Assembly: GCA_030424845.1 (NCBI GenBank)
Contig: JAUHWC010000001.1
Location: 744,001-808,000, forward strand
DNA: 64,000 bases
DNA from: Alphaproteobacteria bacterium
Lineage (GTDB): Bacteria > Pseudomonadota > Alphaproteobacteria > Sphingomonadales > Sphingomonadaceae
Direction of reading: 5' to 3'
In this document: in pieces, positions 16,380 through 26,778 of the stretch
Layout: each line of letters opens with the position of its first letter
Position numbering within the stretch: position 1 is the first letter of the stretch
Made by a program: the position numbers and the translations under genes
The notes under the pieces: model-generated
Told to the model about the DNA's origin: nothing
What the model saw: only the letters and a program-made list of their open reading frames with translations
The model's database searches: none

Positions 16380-17669
16380 TCAGAAATACTCCCGCATCGC
16401 CCGCCAGACATGGCGGATGATCGAAAGGCTGCTGGTGGTGGTCGTTTCGGTGAAGCGGGAACCGACGGAACGGATGTCCACCGGGTCTTCCGCGGCATAG
16501 AGGACAAGCCCTGCCAGCGTTGCGAAACCGGGCGTGCGGTGCGCTTCGGGCAGGCCGCGCAGAGCCTTGGGCTTGCCGATACGCACCGGGGTTCCCAGCA
16601 CGCTTTGCGCATAGTCGGCAAGGCCCGCCAGCTCGGCGCCGCCGCCTGTCAGCACCACCTGCCGCGCTCTGGCATTTCTGCCGGAAAAGCCCATGTTTTC
16701 AAGTGCCCGGCCGACATCGCGCATGAGCACGTCCAGCTCTGCGGTAATCACGGAAATGAGTTCCGAACGAGGCACATGGCCGCGATCGTCCGCCCCGCGC
16801 GCAACACTGGCGGATGCCTTGTCATCAGGCCCGGCGAGCGACACCATTTCGCGGTGGTCATGCGGGCTGGCATTAGCCGATCCGTTCACGCACTTCAGCC
16901 ATTCGGCGCGGAAGCGCTTGATACCGAAAGCCGAGGCAATCGAGTCCGTAATGTCGGACGAGCCGCGCGGGATCGTGGTGAGGCCCACCAGCATCCCGCC
17001 GGCATAGACAGCCACGTTGGTCACCTGCCCGCCCATCTCGACCATGGCCACGCCAAGGTCGCGTTCCTCGGCGGTCAGGCAGGCATAGCCGCAAGCGAGC
17101 GGCGAGGCGATGATGCCTTCAACCTCGAGGTGGGCATTCTGCACCGCCTCGGTGACGTTGCGCATGGGCGCGCTGTCCGCCAGCATCACGTGCACGTCCA
17201 CGCCAAGCCTGTCTGCATGCAACCCCTTGGGATTGGCCACGCCGTCTGCGCCATCAAGGAAATAGCAGGCCGGCTGCGCATGCAGCACGGTGCGCCCGTC
17301 CGGCTCGATGCCCTGCTGGGCGGACACCAGCAGGTGTTCGATGTCCTCTTCCTCGATCCGGCGACCGCCGATATCGATCTCGACGGGAGTAATCGTGCTG
17401 GCAAGCCCCGCGCCGGAGCTGCCGATCCAGACACTGGTGACGGTGGTGCCGGCCATCTTCTCCGCCGCTTCCACCACCTCGCGCACGGCATAGGTCGCAC
17501 CCGCCATATCGGTGACATAGCCCCGCTTGATGCCGCGCGCTGCACGGTTGGCGCTGCCAAGCACCTGCAACTCGCCGCTTTCGGTCACCCCCGCGATCAT
17601 TGCCGACACACGGAAAGAGCCGATGCTGACAGCGGCAATGACATTGGTCAGTCGTGTCTGGCTGGCCAT
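16380..17669 (-). CDS. ftsA: Cell division protein FtsA
   Basis: Actin-like ATPase that tethers FtsZ to the membrane. The 429-residue protein has the actin-fold N-terminus (AAVSIGSFRV), the 1C subdomain and the second phosphate motif VLTGGGAELAG. The amphipathic C-terminal membrane-targeting helix SIIRHVWRAMREYF is intact. The ATG at 17669 overlaps the end of ftsQ by 22 bases. The length fits the alphaproteobacterial family. Confidence 0.96.
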   Translation of the reverse strand: MASQTRLTNVIAAVSIGSFRVSAMIAGVTESGELQVLGSANRAARGIKRGYVTDMAGATYAVREVVEAAEKMAGTTVTSVWIGSSGAGLASTITPVEIDIGGRRIEEEDIEHLLVSAQQGIEPDGRTVLHAQPACYFLDGADGVANPKGLHADRLGVDVHVMLADSAPMRNVTEAVQNAHLEVEGIIASPLACGYACLTAEERDLGVAMVEMGGQVTNVAVYAGGMLVGLTTIPRGSSDITDSIASAFGIKRFRAEWLKCVNGSANASPHDHREMVSLAGPDDKASASVARGADDRGHVPRSELISVITAELDVLMRDVGRALENMGFSGRNARARQVVLTGGGAELAGLADYAQSVLGTPVRIGKPKALRGLPEAHRTPGFATLAGLVLYAAEDPVDIRSVGSRFTETTTTSSLSIIRHVWRAMREYF

Positions 17670-18580
17670 GGCTCCTTTTCCTCCTCCATCTCGAGTTCGC
17701 TGTCCGCCCTGCCGGGAACCTGCATGTACATGCGCGGCGGATTGCGCATGTCGAAGCGGGTCACTTCACCGCCGATCAGCCGGTGCACGCCGTCTGCCTT
17801 GGCAAAGCTGATGAGGGCGGCAGCGGCCCGTTCCGGACCTTCGGGCAGGAACAGGCGCTGGCCGGTTGCGAAGGTCAGGTCCCAGCGGCGGTTGCCGATC
17901 CATTCCGCAGCAGTCACCTGCGGTTGCAAGGCGGGTGCCGCATCCAGCAGGTCCGTCAGCGCCTCCACCTGTCCCTGCGCGCCTTCGCCGGAAATCATCA
18001 GGTATTCGGTCGCCGCAGCAGCAGAAATATCCTCCAGCTCCACGCCGCTCGGATCGATCAGCAGCAATCGCTCCCCGCGCCGCAGAACGGCATGGGGTTC
18101 GCGCTCGACGATATCGATCACCAGCCGGTTGGGCAGCTGGCGCGAAACGCGGGCATCGGCCACCCATTGCAGCGCCACCAGTTCCTGGCGCAGCGCTTCG
18201 AGGTCAACCAGCGGCATGGACAGGTCATCCAGCGCCATCGCCTTTTCATACACGCGCGCCTCGTTGAGCCGCTCCGTGCCGTGCACATCCACATGGCGCA
18301 CGACATATCCGGCATTGGTGGCAGCGCGGGCAAACTGGCTTTCGGCAAGCGCCGTCAGGCCCGAAACGCGGGCGATCACCACCACGATGGCCAGCAAGAC
18401 GGCAAGGATCAGGACGGTGAAGAACTTGTGCCACTGCTCCTCGGTGAAGGGCAGCGCATTCATCATCCGGTCGAAGAACGAGTTCGTGTGCGCCCTGGCC
18501 TTGCGCACCTGTCCCTTGCGCCCTTCGGACTTCGCCTGGCGGCGAACGCTGGTTCCCTTGCGGCGGATCGTCTGTGCCAT
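17648..18580 (-). CDS. ftsQ: Cell division protein FtsQ
   Basis: Bitopic divisome protein that links FtsB/FtsL with early ring components. The 310-residue protein has a basic cytoplasmic N-terminus (1-55), one transmembrane segment (about 58-80), a POTRA domain starting with VVRHVDVHGTERL, and the beta domain. ATG 18580 shares one base with the ddl stop (TGATG), giving translational coupling; the frame upstream of it is not coding. The acidic C-terminus (EMEEEKEPW) is ordinary for the group. Confidence 0.92.
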   Translation of the reverse strand: MAQTIRRKGTSVRRQAKSEGRKGQVRKARAHTNSFFDRMMNALPFTEEQWHKFFTVLILAVLLAIVVVIARVSGLTALAESQFARAATNAGYVVRHVDVHGTERLNEARVYEKAMALDDLSMPLVDLEALRQELVALQWVADARVSRQLPNRLVIDIVEREPHAVLRRGERLLLIDPSGVELEDISAAAATEYLMISGEGAQGQVEALTDLLDAAPALQPQVTAAEWIGNRRWDLTFATGQRLFLPEGPERAAAALISFAKADGVHRLIGGEVTRFDMRNPPRMYMQVPGRADSELEMEEEKEPWPARHD

Positions 18581-19545
18581 CAGCCAGCCCCGCTTTCGCC
18601 GGACAGCCTGCCGAAATGGCGCAGCGCGTCTTCCACCACGATCTCGCACAGTTCGGGATAGGAAATGCCGCAGTGCTTGGCCTGTTCGGGCACCAGGCTG
18701 AGCGGTGTCATGCCCGGCTGAGTGTTGGTTTCCAGCACGAACAACCCGTCCACGCCCTTCTCGTCATCCCAGCGGTAATCGGTGCGACTGACCCCGCGGC
18801 ACCCCAGCAGGCGATGGGCCTGAAGCGCCAGTTCCAGGCATCGCGCCTCGATCTCTGCAGGGATTTGCGCCGGGCAGACATGCTCGGTCAGGCCATCGGT
18901 ATACTTCGCATCGAAATCATAGAAGCCGCTCTTGGGAACAAGCTCCGTCACCATCAGCGCGCGGTCACCCAGCACGGCCGTGGTCAGTTCGCGGCCGCGG
19001 ATATAGGGCTCTGCCAAGAGCGTCCTGAATTCCTGCCACGGCCCCTTGGCATCGCGGCGGATGGGATTGCCGCAATTGCTTTCGTCCGTGACGATGGCCA
19101 CGCCAACGCTCGAGCCTTCGTTCAAGGGCTTCAACACGTAGGGCCGCGGCATCGGATCGCCTTCATAAAGGCTTTCGCTTTCCACCACCTTGCCGGCAGG
19201 CATCGGAATGCCGTGCGGCACCAGCGCCTGCTTGGTCAGTTCCTTGTCGATCGCGACGACGGAAGTGGCGAGGCCCGAATGGGTATAGGCGATGCCCATC
19301 AGGTCCATCATGCCCTGCACCGTGCCATCCTCGCCCGGAACGCCGTGCAGCGCGTTGAAGACCACATCCGGCTGCACTTCGGCAAGGCGCGCGGCGATGT
19401 TGCGATCAAGGTCGATCCGGGTGACCTTGTGTCCCACGCTTTCCAGCGCATCAGCCACGCCGTTGCCCGACATGAGCGAGACCTCGCGCTCATTGGCCCA
19501 GCCGCCCATCAGCACGGCAATATGCATCTTCGGCAGTCGGCTCAC
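18580..19545 (-). CDS. ddl: D-alanine--D-alanine ligase
   Basis: Makes D-Ala-D-Ala for the peptidoglycan pentapeptide by an ATP-grasp mechanism. The 321-residue protein shows HIAVLMGG, NALHGVPGEDG, YVLKPLNEGSSVGV and the C-terminal LETNTQPGMTP metal-binding motif. The start chosen is GTG 19545, which overlaps the murB stop as GTGA and has GGGAAG 5-6 bases upstream. This matches the coupling used elsewhere in the cluster. ATG 19572 would give a 31-base overlap with no ribosome site, and ATG 19527 would remove six residues. Confidence 0.93.
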   Translation of the reverse strand: MSRLPKMHIAVLMGGWANEREVSLMSGNGVADALESVGHKVTRIDLDRNIAARLAEVQPDVVFNALHGVPGEDGTVQGMMDLMGIAYTHSGLATSVVAIDKELTKQALVPHGIPMPAGKVVESESLYEGDPMPRPYVLKPLNEGSSVGVAIVTDESNCGNPIRRDAKGPWQEFRTLLAEPYIRGRELTTAVLGDRALMVTELVPKSGFYDFDAKYTDGLTEHVCPAQIPAEIEARCLELALQAHRLLGCRGVSRTDYRWDDEKGVDGLFVLETNTQPGMTPLSLVPEQAKHCGISYPELCEIVVEDALRHFGRLSGESGAG

Positions 19546-20507
19546 GGTCTTCCCACTCGCTTGATTTCCCATTCCAGCGCCACGCCGGATTTCCTGGCGA
19601 CACGGCGGCGCACCTCTTCCCCCAGCCCTTCGATATCCGAACTGGTGGCATCGCCGGTGTTGATCAGGAAGTTGGCGTGCTTCTCGCTAACCTGGGCACC
19701 GCCCATCTTCAGGCCGCGGCACCCTGCCTCGTCCACCAGTTGCCACGCCTTGTGGCCTTCGGGGTTCTTGAAGGTCGATCCGCCGGTCTTGGAACGCAGC
19801 GGCTGCGATGCCTTGCGCTCGGCGGCGATGCGGTCCATCTCGGCACCGATGGCCTCGGGATCGCCGGGATCACCCTGGAACCGGGCCGATACGACAATCG
19901 CGCCTTCGGGCAGCTTGGAATGGCGATAGGAATAACCAAGGTCTGCCGCCGGGATGCACACGCATTCACCATTGGGGAACACCACGTCGCAATCGACCAG
20001 GATATCCGCCACCTCGCGGCCATAGGCTCCACCGTTCATGCGCACGAAGCCACCCACCGTGCCGGGGATGCCGCGCAGGAATTCAAGGCCCGCTATCCCT
20101 GCATCACGCGCTGTCGATGCCACCAGGATGCCCGGCGCGCCGCCACCGCATTCCAGGATATTGTCGCGCCGCACTTCCACGCTGGCAAAGGGCTTGCCCA
20201 ACCGCACGACCACGCCCGGCACGCCGCCATCGCGGATGATCAGGTTGGAACCGAGGCCGATCGCCATCACCGGCGTTCCTTCCTCCAGACCGGAAAGGAA
20301 CTGCGTCAGGTCATCGAGATCAGCCGGTTCGAACAACCAGTCTGCCGGGCCGCCGCTCTTGAACCAGACCAGCTTGTCCAGCGGGGCATTGCGCGTCAGC
20401 TTGCCGCGCACGGGCGAGACGGCAACCTCGCCGTGGCCCGGCTCCTCGTCCGAACCCGGCGCGTTGCAGCCCACCGGTTCCTCGCCATATTGCATCCAGC
20501 GGCTCAT
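19542..20507 (-). CDS. murB: UDP-N-acetylmuramate dehydrogenase MurB
   Basis: FAD enzyme that reduces enolpyruvyl-UDP-GlcNAc to UDP-MurNAc. The 321-residue protein has the FAD-binding block [32 protein letters not shown], the catalytic-serine region GSTFKNPEG and LINTGDAT. It is a type II-like length without the extra E. coli loop. ATG 20507 overlaps the murC stop by four bases (ATGA). The first 50 residues before the fold are a non-conserved tail. Confidence 0.95.
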   Translation of the reverse strand: MSRWMQYGEEPVGCNAPGSDEEPGHGEVAVSPVRGKLTRNAPLDKLVWFKSGGPADWLFEPADLDDLTQFLSGLEEGTPVMAIGLGSNLIIRDGGVPGVVVRLGKPFASVEVRRDNILECGGGAPGILVASTARDAGIAGLEFLRGIPGTVGGFVRMNGGAYGREVADILVDCDVVFPNGECVCIPAADLGYSYRHSKLPEGAIVVSARFQGDPGDPEAIGAEMDRIAAERKASQPLRSKTGGSTFKNPEGHKAWQLVDEAGCRGLKMGGAQVSEKHANFLINTGDATSSDIEGLGEEVRRRVARKSGVALEWEIKRVGRP

Positions 20508-21919
20508 GCAGCGGCCTCCCGCGCGGAGGCGATGCCGCCGGCAAGTCCGGCAGCCCATTTGGTAATGTCGCCTGCGCCAAGGCACACCACAAGGTCACCG
20601 GGCTCGACCACGCCGGCAAGCTCGTGCGCCAGCGCCGTGCTGTCAGCGATTTCGCTCGCATGACGGTGCCCGCGCGCCTTGATTCCTGCCACCAGCGCGG
20701 CGCTGTCCACGCCCGCGATCGGTTCTTCACCCGCAGCATAGACCGGCGCGGCATAGACGATGTCGGCAAGGTCAAAGCAGGACTGGAATTCGGCCAGCAA
20801 GTCGCGCAGGCGAGTGTAGCGGTGCGGCTGCACCACGGCGATCACGCGGCCCTTCGCCGCATCGCGCGCAGCGGAGAGAACGGCGCGGATCTCCACGGGG
20901 TGATGGGCGTAATCGTCAATCACGCGCACACCGTCCACTTCGCCTGCGAGGGTGAAACGGCGGCGCACGCCGCCGAAGCGAGCGAAGCCGGAACGGATGG
21001 TGTCAGCGGAGCATCCCATCTCAAGCGCCACGGCAATCGCGGCCAGCGCGTTCTGCACATTGTGCCTGCCCGGCATCGGCAGCACGATGTCGGCGATGCG
21101 GGTTTCCTTCCCGTCGCGATCGCGGCTGACGGCATCGAAGCGGGTCGATCCGCCTTCGCTGCGGATATTCTCCGCCCGCAAGTCCGCATGCGGGCTGAAA
21201 CCATAAGTGATCACGCGCCTGTCCCGCACGCGGGCGATCACGTTCTGCACTTCGGGATGATCGATGCACAGCACCGCCGCGCCATAGAACGGCACATTCT
21301 CGATGAACTGCAGGAAGGCATCCTTCACCGCATCGAAGCTGCCGTAATGGTCGAGATGTTCCGGATCGATATTGGTGACGACCGCGATCGTGCCGTCCAG
21401 CCGCAGGAAGCTGCCATCGCTTTCGTCAGCTTCCACAACCATCCACTCGCTGTCACCCAGCCGGGCGTTGGAGCCATAGCTTTCGATGATCCCGCCGTTG
21501 ATCACGGTGGGATCGACGCCGCCCGCATCCAGCAAGGTGGCGACCATGCTGGTCGTCGTGGTCTTGCCATGGGTGCCAGCCACCGCGACGGTGGATTTCA
21601 GGCGCATCAGTTCGGCCAGCATTTCCGCGCGGCGGACCACGGGAATGCGGTTGTCGATGGCGGCTGCCACTTCGGGATTGTCGCGTTTGACCGCGGTGGA
21701 CGTCACGACCACGGCGGCATCGCCAAGGTTGGCCGCATCATGGCCGATGGCAACGGGAATGCCGCGCGCGCGCAGGCGCTCGACGCTCGCCCCTTCGGCG
21801 ATGTCGCTGCCCTGCACGCTGTAGCCCAGGTTCTTCATCACCTCGGCGATACCGGACATGCCGATGCCGCCGATGCCGACGAAATGGATCGTGCCGATAT
21901 CGGTGGGGACACCCTTCAT
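20504..21919 (-). CDS. murC: UDP-N-acetylmuramate--L-alanine ligase MurC
   Basis: First amino-acid ligase of the peptidoglycan stem. The 471-residue protein has an N-terminal Rossmann region ([12 protein letters not shown]), ATP loop [10 protein letters not shown] (114-123), a central region with EADESDGSF and [10 protein letters not shown], and a C-terminal domain with YAHHP. ATG 21919 overlaps the murG stop (ATGA 21916-21919). Confidence 0.97.
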   Translation of the reverse strand: MKGVPTDIGTIHFVGIGGIGMSGIAEVMKNLGYSVQGSDIAEGASVERLRARGIPVAIGHDAANLGDAAVVVTSTAVKRDNPEVAAAIDNRIPVVRRAEMLAELMRLKSTVAVAGTHGKTTTTSMVATLLDAGGVDPTVINGGIIESYGSNARLGDSEWMVVEADESDGSFLRLDGTIAVVTNIDPEHLDHYGSFDAVKDAFLQFIENVPFYGAAVLCIDHPEVQNVIARVRDRRVITYGFSPHADLRAENIRSEGGSTRFDAVSRDRDGKETRIADIVLPMPGRHNVQNALAAIAVALEMGCSADTIRSGFARFGGVRRRFTLAGEVDGVRVIDDYAHHPVEIRAVLSAARDAAKGRVIAVVQPHRYTRLRDLLAEFQSCFDLADIVYAAPVYAAGEEPIAGVDSAALVAGIKARGHRHASEIADSTALAHELAGVVEPGDLVVCLGAGDITKWAAGLAGGIASAREAAA

Positions 21920-23100
21920 GCGCGGTCCCTCGTCGCCGCGACCGGAGCCCCTTCCGTGCTCTTGCGTTCCCCCGCGCCGACGCGGATCACGTCCTGGATC
22001 GGCGCGCCACCGAAGCTTTCGACCAGGTCGGCAAGGTCAGACGCGGCCTTGGGCCGGCCGCAGTTCCAGCTGGCATGTGCGGCATTGGCCAGCGTTTCGG
22101 GGTGCTGGGCCATCGCCTGGATCTGCTTGGCCAGTTCATTGGCGGTGAACTTGTGCTGGCGGATCGAGCGCGCACCGCCGGCTTTCACCACTTCGCGGAC
22201 ATTGGCGGCCTGGTGATCGTCCGTTGCAATCGGCAGCGGCACCAGGATCGCCGGGCGCCCCACGGCAGTCAGTTCGGCAATGGTCGACGCACCGGCGCGA
22301 CCGATGAACAGATGCGCATCGGCAAGCCGGGCCTGCATATCCTCGAAATAGGTGCCCAGCTCTGCCGGGATACCGTGGCTGGCATACCTCTCGCGCACCG
22401 CTTCGAGGTCTTCCGGGCGGCACTGCTGGGTGACCTGCAAGCGGCTGCGCAGCGCAGGGGGCAGCATGGCGAGGCCATCGGGCACAATCTCGGACAGGAC
22501 GCGCGCACCCTGGCTGCCGCCGGTCACCAGCACGCGGAACAGGCCGTCAGCGGTAAAGGCCGGAAATTCCTCGTCGCGCAGCACCAGCACCTGCGGACGC
22601 ACCGGGTTGCCGACAAGATGCGTCTTGTCGAAGTGCTTGGGCTTGAGCCGCTCGACATCAGGATAGGCTGTGGCAATCGCATCCACGCGCCCGGCCAGCA
22701 GGCGGTTCACCCGGCCCAGCACCGCGTTCTGTTCATGGATGACGGTGGGAATGTCGTCCGCATTCGCGGCCAGCAGGGCAGGCAACGCCGGATAGCCGCC
22801 AAAGCCCACGACAGCGCTGGGCTGGAATGTCTCGTAGAGGCGGCGGGCCATGCCGCGCCCGGCCATCACCGCCCTGATGCCCGATGGCCAGCGCAGCGGG
22901 TTCTTGCCGAAGCGGCCGGCGGACAGGACATGGGCGGGCAGGAAGTCGGGCTTGCCGGGAATGGCAGCACCGCGCTCGTCCGTGATCAACGCCACGTGGT
23001 GGCCACGCTGGTGAAGCTCCGCGGCAAGCGCGAAGGCGGGCGTCAGGTGCCCGCCCGTTCCGCCTGCTGCCAGCACAAAATGGCGCGAAACCGCCGTCAT
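21916..23100 (-). CDS. murG: Lipid II synthase MurG (GlcNAc transferase)
   Basis: Membrane-associated GT28 glycosyltransferase converting lipid I to lipid II on the cytoplasmic face. The 394-residue protein has [10 protein letters not shown] (13-22), [27 protein letters not shown] and [16 protein letters not shown] 23100 overlaps the ftsW stop (ATGA); the longer frame to 23202 is inside ftsW and was rejected. The C-terminal 25 residues are a lineage-specific tail. Confidence 0.96.
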   Translation of the reverse strand: MTAVSRHFVLAAGGTGGHLTPAFALAAELHQRGHHVALITDERGAAIPGKPDFLPAHVLSAGRFGKNPLRWPSGIRAVMAGRGMARRLYETFQPSAVVGFGGYPALPALLAANADDIPTVIHEQNAVLGRVNRLLAGRVDAIATAYPDVERLKPKHFDKTHLVGNPVRPQVLVLRDEEFPAFTADGLFRVLVTGGSQGARVLSEIVPDGLAMLPPALRSRLQVTQQCRPEDLEAVRERYASHGIPAELGTYFEDMQARLADAHLFIGRAGASTIAELTAVGRPAILVPLPIATDDHQAANVREVVKAGGARSIRQHKFTANELAKQIQAMAQHPETLANAAHASWNCGRPKAASDLADLVESFGGAPIQDVIRVGAGERKSTEGAPVAATRDRA

Positions 23101-24344
23101 TTCCTTGTCCCCTTGGCCACAGGCCCACCCAGGTCGAATGGCTCGCGGCTGAGATAGGGGTTGCGGCGGGTCAACGCCAGCAACAGCCCGATGGTGAAAC
23201 ACTGTGCGATGGTAGACGAACCACCATAGCTGACCAAAGGCAGCGTCATGCCTTTGGAGGGGAAAAGTTGCAGGTTCATCAGGATATTGATGAAGGCCTG
23301 CCCCCCGAACAGGGCAATAAGCCCGCTGGCTGCAAGGATGATGAACAGCCGGTCCTCGTCCACCAGCCGCACCAGTACGCGCAGGATGATGGCGAGGTAG
23401 AGAACCACCACCACCCCGCAGGCAATCAGGCCGAACTCCTCGCCGATCACGGAGAAGATATAGTCCGTGTGCGCTTCGGGCAGGCGCATCTTGTTGGTGC
23501 CGAGACCAAGGCCGGTGCCCGTCCAGCCACCGCCAAGCAGGGTTCGGCTGGCCAGATCCACCTGGTCAAAGGCGGTGCCGCCGCCGAAGAATGCATCGAT
23601 GCGGTTCCGGGCGTTGTCATAGAAGATATAGGCGAGCACAAGCAGGCCCAGCCCGCCGCCGGTCAGCGTGAAGATGCGCTTCATCGGCAAGCCGGCCAGC
23701 ATCGCCATTACGAACCAGCAGCCGACAAACAGGATCGCCCCGCCAAGATTGGGCTGCGCCATCAGCAACACCACGATCAGCCCCAGCAATCCGCCGGTGA
23801 CCTCGATCACCGGCAGCCCGGGATCGCGCACCTTCCACGAAAGGATCCACGCGAGCAGCACGGCATAGGCGGGTTTCAGGAATTCGGAAGGCTGGAACGC
23901 CAGACCCAGGTCCAGCCAGCGCGTTGCGCCATTGCGTTCGACGCCGATCAGCGGGACGAGCACCAGCGCGAAGAGCATGGCCGCACCCAGCAGGATGGCA
24001 CCGCGCCGTGCCAACTCATGCGGAACAAGCGATGTGGCGATCAGGACGCAGATACCCAGCACCTGCCAGCGGATATGGAGCATGAAGAAATAGAGTTCAT
24101 CCAACGTCACATCGCTGGTGGACAGGCGGGCGGCGCTGGCCGGAGATGCGGCCATCACGGCACCCGTGCCAAGCAACATCAGCAGCAGCACAAGGCCAAG
24201 CAGGACGCGGTCGATCTCGCGCCACCAGACAAGCAACTGCCGCTTGCGATCGCGCGAGAAGGGCGAGGCAGGCCGGTTGCCACCTCCGCCTGTGCCGCGT
24301 TTCCCGCCGCCGCGGTTGGGAATATAGGGTCGCGACGCGCTCAT
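23097..24344 (-). CDS. ftsW: SEDS-family glycan polymerase FtsW
   Basis: Divisome peptidoglycan glycosyltransferase that partners FtsI. The 415-residue protein has a basic Gly-rich cytoplasmic N-terminus (1-40), ten predicted membrane helices, and the SEDS signatures GATRWLDLG, HTDYIFSVIGEE and the C-terminal SYGGSS motif. It overlaps murD upstream (ATGA 24341-24344) and murG downstream. Confidence 0.96.
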   Translation of the reverse strand: MSASRPYIPNRGGGKRGTGGGGNRPASPFSRDRKRQLLVWWREIDRVLLGLVLLLMLLGTGAVMAASPASAARLSTSDVTLDELYFFMLHIRWQVLGICVLIATSLVPHELARRGAILLGAAMLFALVLVPLIGVERNGATRWLDLGLAFQPSEFLKPAYAVLLAWILSWKVRDPGLPVIEVTGGLLGLIVVLLMAQPNLGGAILFVGCWFVMAMLAGLPMKRIFTLTGGGLGLLVLAYIFYDNARNRIDAFFGGGTAFDQVDLASRTLLGGGWTGTGLGLGTNKMRLPEAHTDYIFSVIGEEFGLIACGVVVVLYLAIILRVLVRLVDEDRLFIILAASGLIALFGGQAFINILMNLQLFPSKGMTLPLVSYGGSSTIAQCFTIGLLLALTRRNPYLSREPFDLGGPVAKGTRK

Positions 24345-25699
24345 ACCGCAGACCTCGCGGCGCTGTCGCCACCGGAATGCGGCGTGCCGGTGAGGTTGGC
24401 CACGATCTCGCGGAAACTATCACCGCGCACCTCGTAATCGCGAAACTGGTCGAAGCTGGCGCAGGCGGGCGAAAGCATAACCACATCGCCGGGTTGCGCC
24501 GCCTTCAGCGCGCGCGCAGTGGCTTCGCACAGCATTTCGCAAGGCTCCACCGTCATATGCGGCGCAAGCAGTTCGCCAAACAACGGCCCGGCCTCGCCTA
24601 TGGTGTAGGCGGCGGCGACATTGCCGAAATGCGCGGCGCATTCATCAAGGTTGTCCGTCTTGGCGAGGCCGCCGCAAATCCAGTGGATGCGCTTGTGACC
24701 TTCGACCGCGGGCCATGCAGCGAGCGCGGGCGCGGTGGATGCGGGATTGGTCGCCTTGGAATCGTTGATCACCAGCACGCCATCGAAAGTGCCCAGCACC
24801 TCCATCCGGTGCGGCAAGCCGCGGTAACCGGCAAGTCCGGCGAGCACCTGCTCACGCGCAAGGCCAAGCTCCTGCACCAGTGCTGCCGCAATCGCGGCAT
24901 TCTGCAAATTGTGCGGCCCTTGCAGGCTGGGCCAGTCAGGCTGGTTGGCTGCAATGTCATCGGCCACGGCACAGATGGCCCGCCCCGGTGCGCGGCGCGC
25001 CGCCTCATGGCCCTGCACAGCGCAGGTTTCCGCATCCTCGCAACCGAAGACGGCAAACTGGCCAGCGTCCTGCATCGCCGGCAAGCGCGCCTTGGAAGCC
25101 GCATAGGCGGCAAAGCCGTCATACCGGTCCAGATGGTCCGGCGTGATATTGATCAGTGCGGCAGCCTCGCAGGCGAGCGAATTCGTGATGTCGATCTGGT
25201 AGCTGGAAAGCTCGAGCACATAGACACCGCCTTCCGGCAGCGGTTCCTGCCCCAGGATCGGCAGGCCGATGTTGCCGCCCATGCGTGTCGGGATGCCCGC
25301 AGTCTTGAGCAGGTGATGCACCAGCGCGGTGGTCGTGCTCTTCCCGTTTGTACCGGTAATGCCGACCACCTTGTGCGCGGGGAGTTCAGGCCGGGCCTGC
25401 GCGAACAGCTCGATATCGCCGATGATCGGCACGCCTGCGGCCTTGGCCTTGGCGGTAAGCGGATGGGTGTTGAGCGGCACGCCGGGAGACACCACGATCG
25501 CGTCGAAACCGGCAAGGTCGATCTCCATCGGATCGGCAATGGTGCAGCGGCCTGCCAGCGCATCGCGGGCATTGTCCTGCCTGTCCCAGGCGGTCACGTG
25601 AGCACCGCTCGCCAGCAGGCTTTCCACCACTGCCATGCCCGAACGGGCGAGGCCGAGGACGGCGTATTTCTTTCCTGAGAAGACGCGTGCCGTGATCAC
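24341..25699 (-). CDS. murD: UDP-N-acetylmuramoylalanine--D-glutamate ligase MurD
   Basis: Adds D-Glu to UDP-MurNAc-Ala. The 452-residue protein has AVLGLARSG near the start, the ATP loop [11 protein letters not shown] (114-124), [10 protein letters not shown] and a C-terminal [11 protein letters not shown] block. The start is GTG 25699, which overlaps the mraY stop as GTGA; no ATG fits, and the long upstream frame lies inside mraY. Confidence 0.95.
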   Translation of the reverse strand: MITARVFSGKKYAVLGLARSGMAVVESLLASGAHVTAWDRQDNARDALAGRCTIADPMEIDLAGFDAIVVSPGVPLNTHPLTAKAKAAGVPIIGDIELFAQARPELPAHKVVGITGTNGKSTTTALVHHLLKTAGIPTRMGGNIGLPILGQEPLPEGGVYVLELSSYQIDITNSLACEAAALINITPDHLDRYDGFAAYAASKARLPAMQDAGQFAVFGCEDAETCAVQGHEAARRAPGRAICAVADDIAANQPDWPSLQGPHNLQNAAIAAALVQELGLAREQVLAGLAGYRGLPHRMEVLGTFDGVLVINDSKATNPASTAPALAAWPAVEGHKRIHWICGGLAKTDNLDECAAHFGNVAAAYTIGEAGPLFGELLAPHMTVEPCEMLCEATARALKAAQPGDVVMLSPACASFDQFRDYEVRGDSFREIVANLTGTPHSGGDSAARSAV

Positions 25700-26766
25700 C
25701 TGAGCTTCAACGTTGCGAGACCGATGACGGCAAGGACGATGGCGATGATCCAGAAGCGGATCACCACGGTCGATTCCTTCCAGCCGAGCTGTTCGAAATG
25801 GTGGTGGATGGGGGCCATGCGGAACACGCGCCGCCCCGTTCGCTTGAACCAGAAGACCTGGATGATCACCGATGCGGTCTCCATCACGAAGAGCCCGCCG
25901 ATGATCAGCAATACGATCTCGTGATGGCTCGCCACGGCGACAGCGCCCAGCGCTCCGCCCAGGGCAAGGCTGCCGGTGTCGCCCATGAACACGGCGGCGG
26001 GCGGCGCATTGAACCACAGGAAGGCAAGCCCTGCCCCCATGATCGCCGCGCAGAACAACGCCAGTTCGCCGGCATAGGGGACGTGCGGGATGCCGAGGTA
26101 TTCGGAATAGTCGACGCGGCCGACAAGGTAGCAGATGATCATGAAGGCGCCCGCCGCGATCACCACCGGCATGGTGGCAAGGCCATCCAGCCCGTCCGTC
26201 AGGTTCACGGCATTGCCGAAGCCCACGATCACCGTCGCCGCGAACAGGTAATAGAAGGGCCCCAGCGGGACCACGCGATCACTGAAGAAGGGAACGTAGA
26301 GGTCGGTATTGATCTCGCCGACAATGAGGTAGGCGGCGATACCGGCGACGATGAATTCCGCCAGCAGGCGCACCTTGCCGGACAGGCCCTTGTGGCTGCT
26401 CTTGGTGACCTTGTCGAGATCATCGACAAAGCCGATCACGCCGAAGCCCACGCACACCGCGATACAAGCCCAGACGAGGGGATTGCCAAGGTCCATCCAC
26501 AGGAACATCGCTGCCACCAGCGAGGTGAGGATCATCAATCCGCCCATCGTGGGCGTGCCGACCTTCGACTGGTGCGATGCCGGACCGTCAGCACGGATCG
26601 GCTGGCCCTTGCCCTGCCGCACGCGCAGCATGGCGATGAACCTGGGGCCGATCACGAGGCCGATTAGGAGCGCGGTCATCATCGCGGCGCCAGCACGGAA
26701 GGTCTGGTACCTGACGAGGTTCAGCAACCCCTCGAATTCGAACAGTTCCGCAAGAAAATACAGCAT
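25696..26766 (-). CDS. mraY: Phospho-N-acetylmuramoyl-pentapeptide transferase MraY
   Basis: Integral membrane enzyme that forms lipid I from UDP-MurNAc-pentapeptide and undecaprenyl phosphate. The 356-residue protein has ten predicted helices and the hallmark cytoplasmic motifs [25 protein letters not shown] and MAPIHHHFE. It starts 12 bases after murF and overlaps murD by four bases. Confidence 0.97.
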   Translation of the reverse strand: MLYFLAELFEFEGLLNLVRYQTFRAGAAMMTALLIGLVIGPRFIAMLRVRQGKGQPIRADGPASHQSKVGTPTMGGLMILTSLVAAMFLWMDLGNPLVWACIAVCVGFGVIGFVDDLDKVTKSSHKGLSGKVRLLAEFIVAGIAAYLIVGEINTDLYVPFFSDRVVPLGPFYYLFAATVIVGFGNAVNLTDGLDGLATMPVVIAAGAFMIICYLVGRVDYSEYLGIPHVPYAGELALFCAAIMGAGLAFLWFNAPPAAVFMGDTGSLALGGALGAVAVASHHEIVLLIIGGLFVMETASVIIQVFWFKRTGRRVFRMAPIHHHFEQLGWKESTVVIRFWIIAIVLAVIGLATLKLR

Positions 26767-26778
26767 CGTTCCGTGCTA

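Noticed and set aside
16410-18701. Plus-strand frame of 763 residues opposite ftsA and ftsQ
   Set aside because: No recognisable domain, and it runs across two conserved genes on the other strand.
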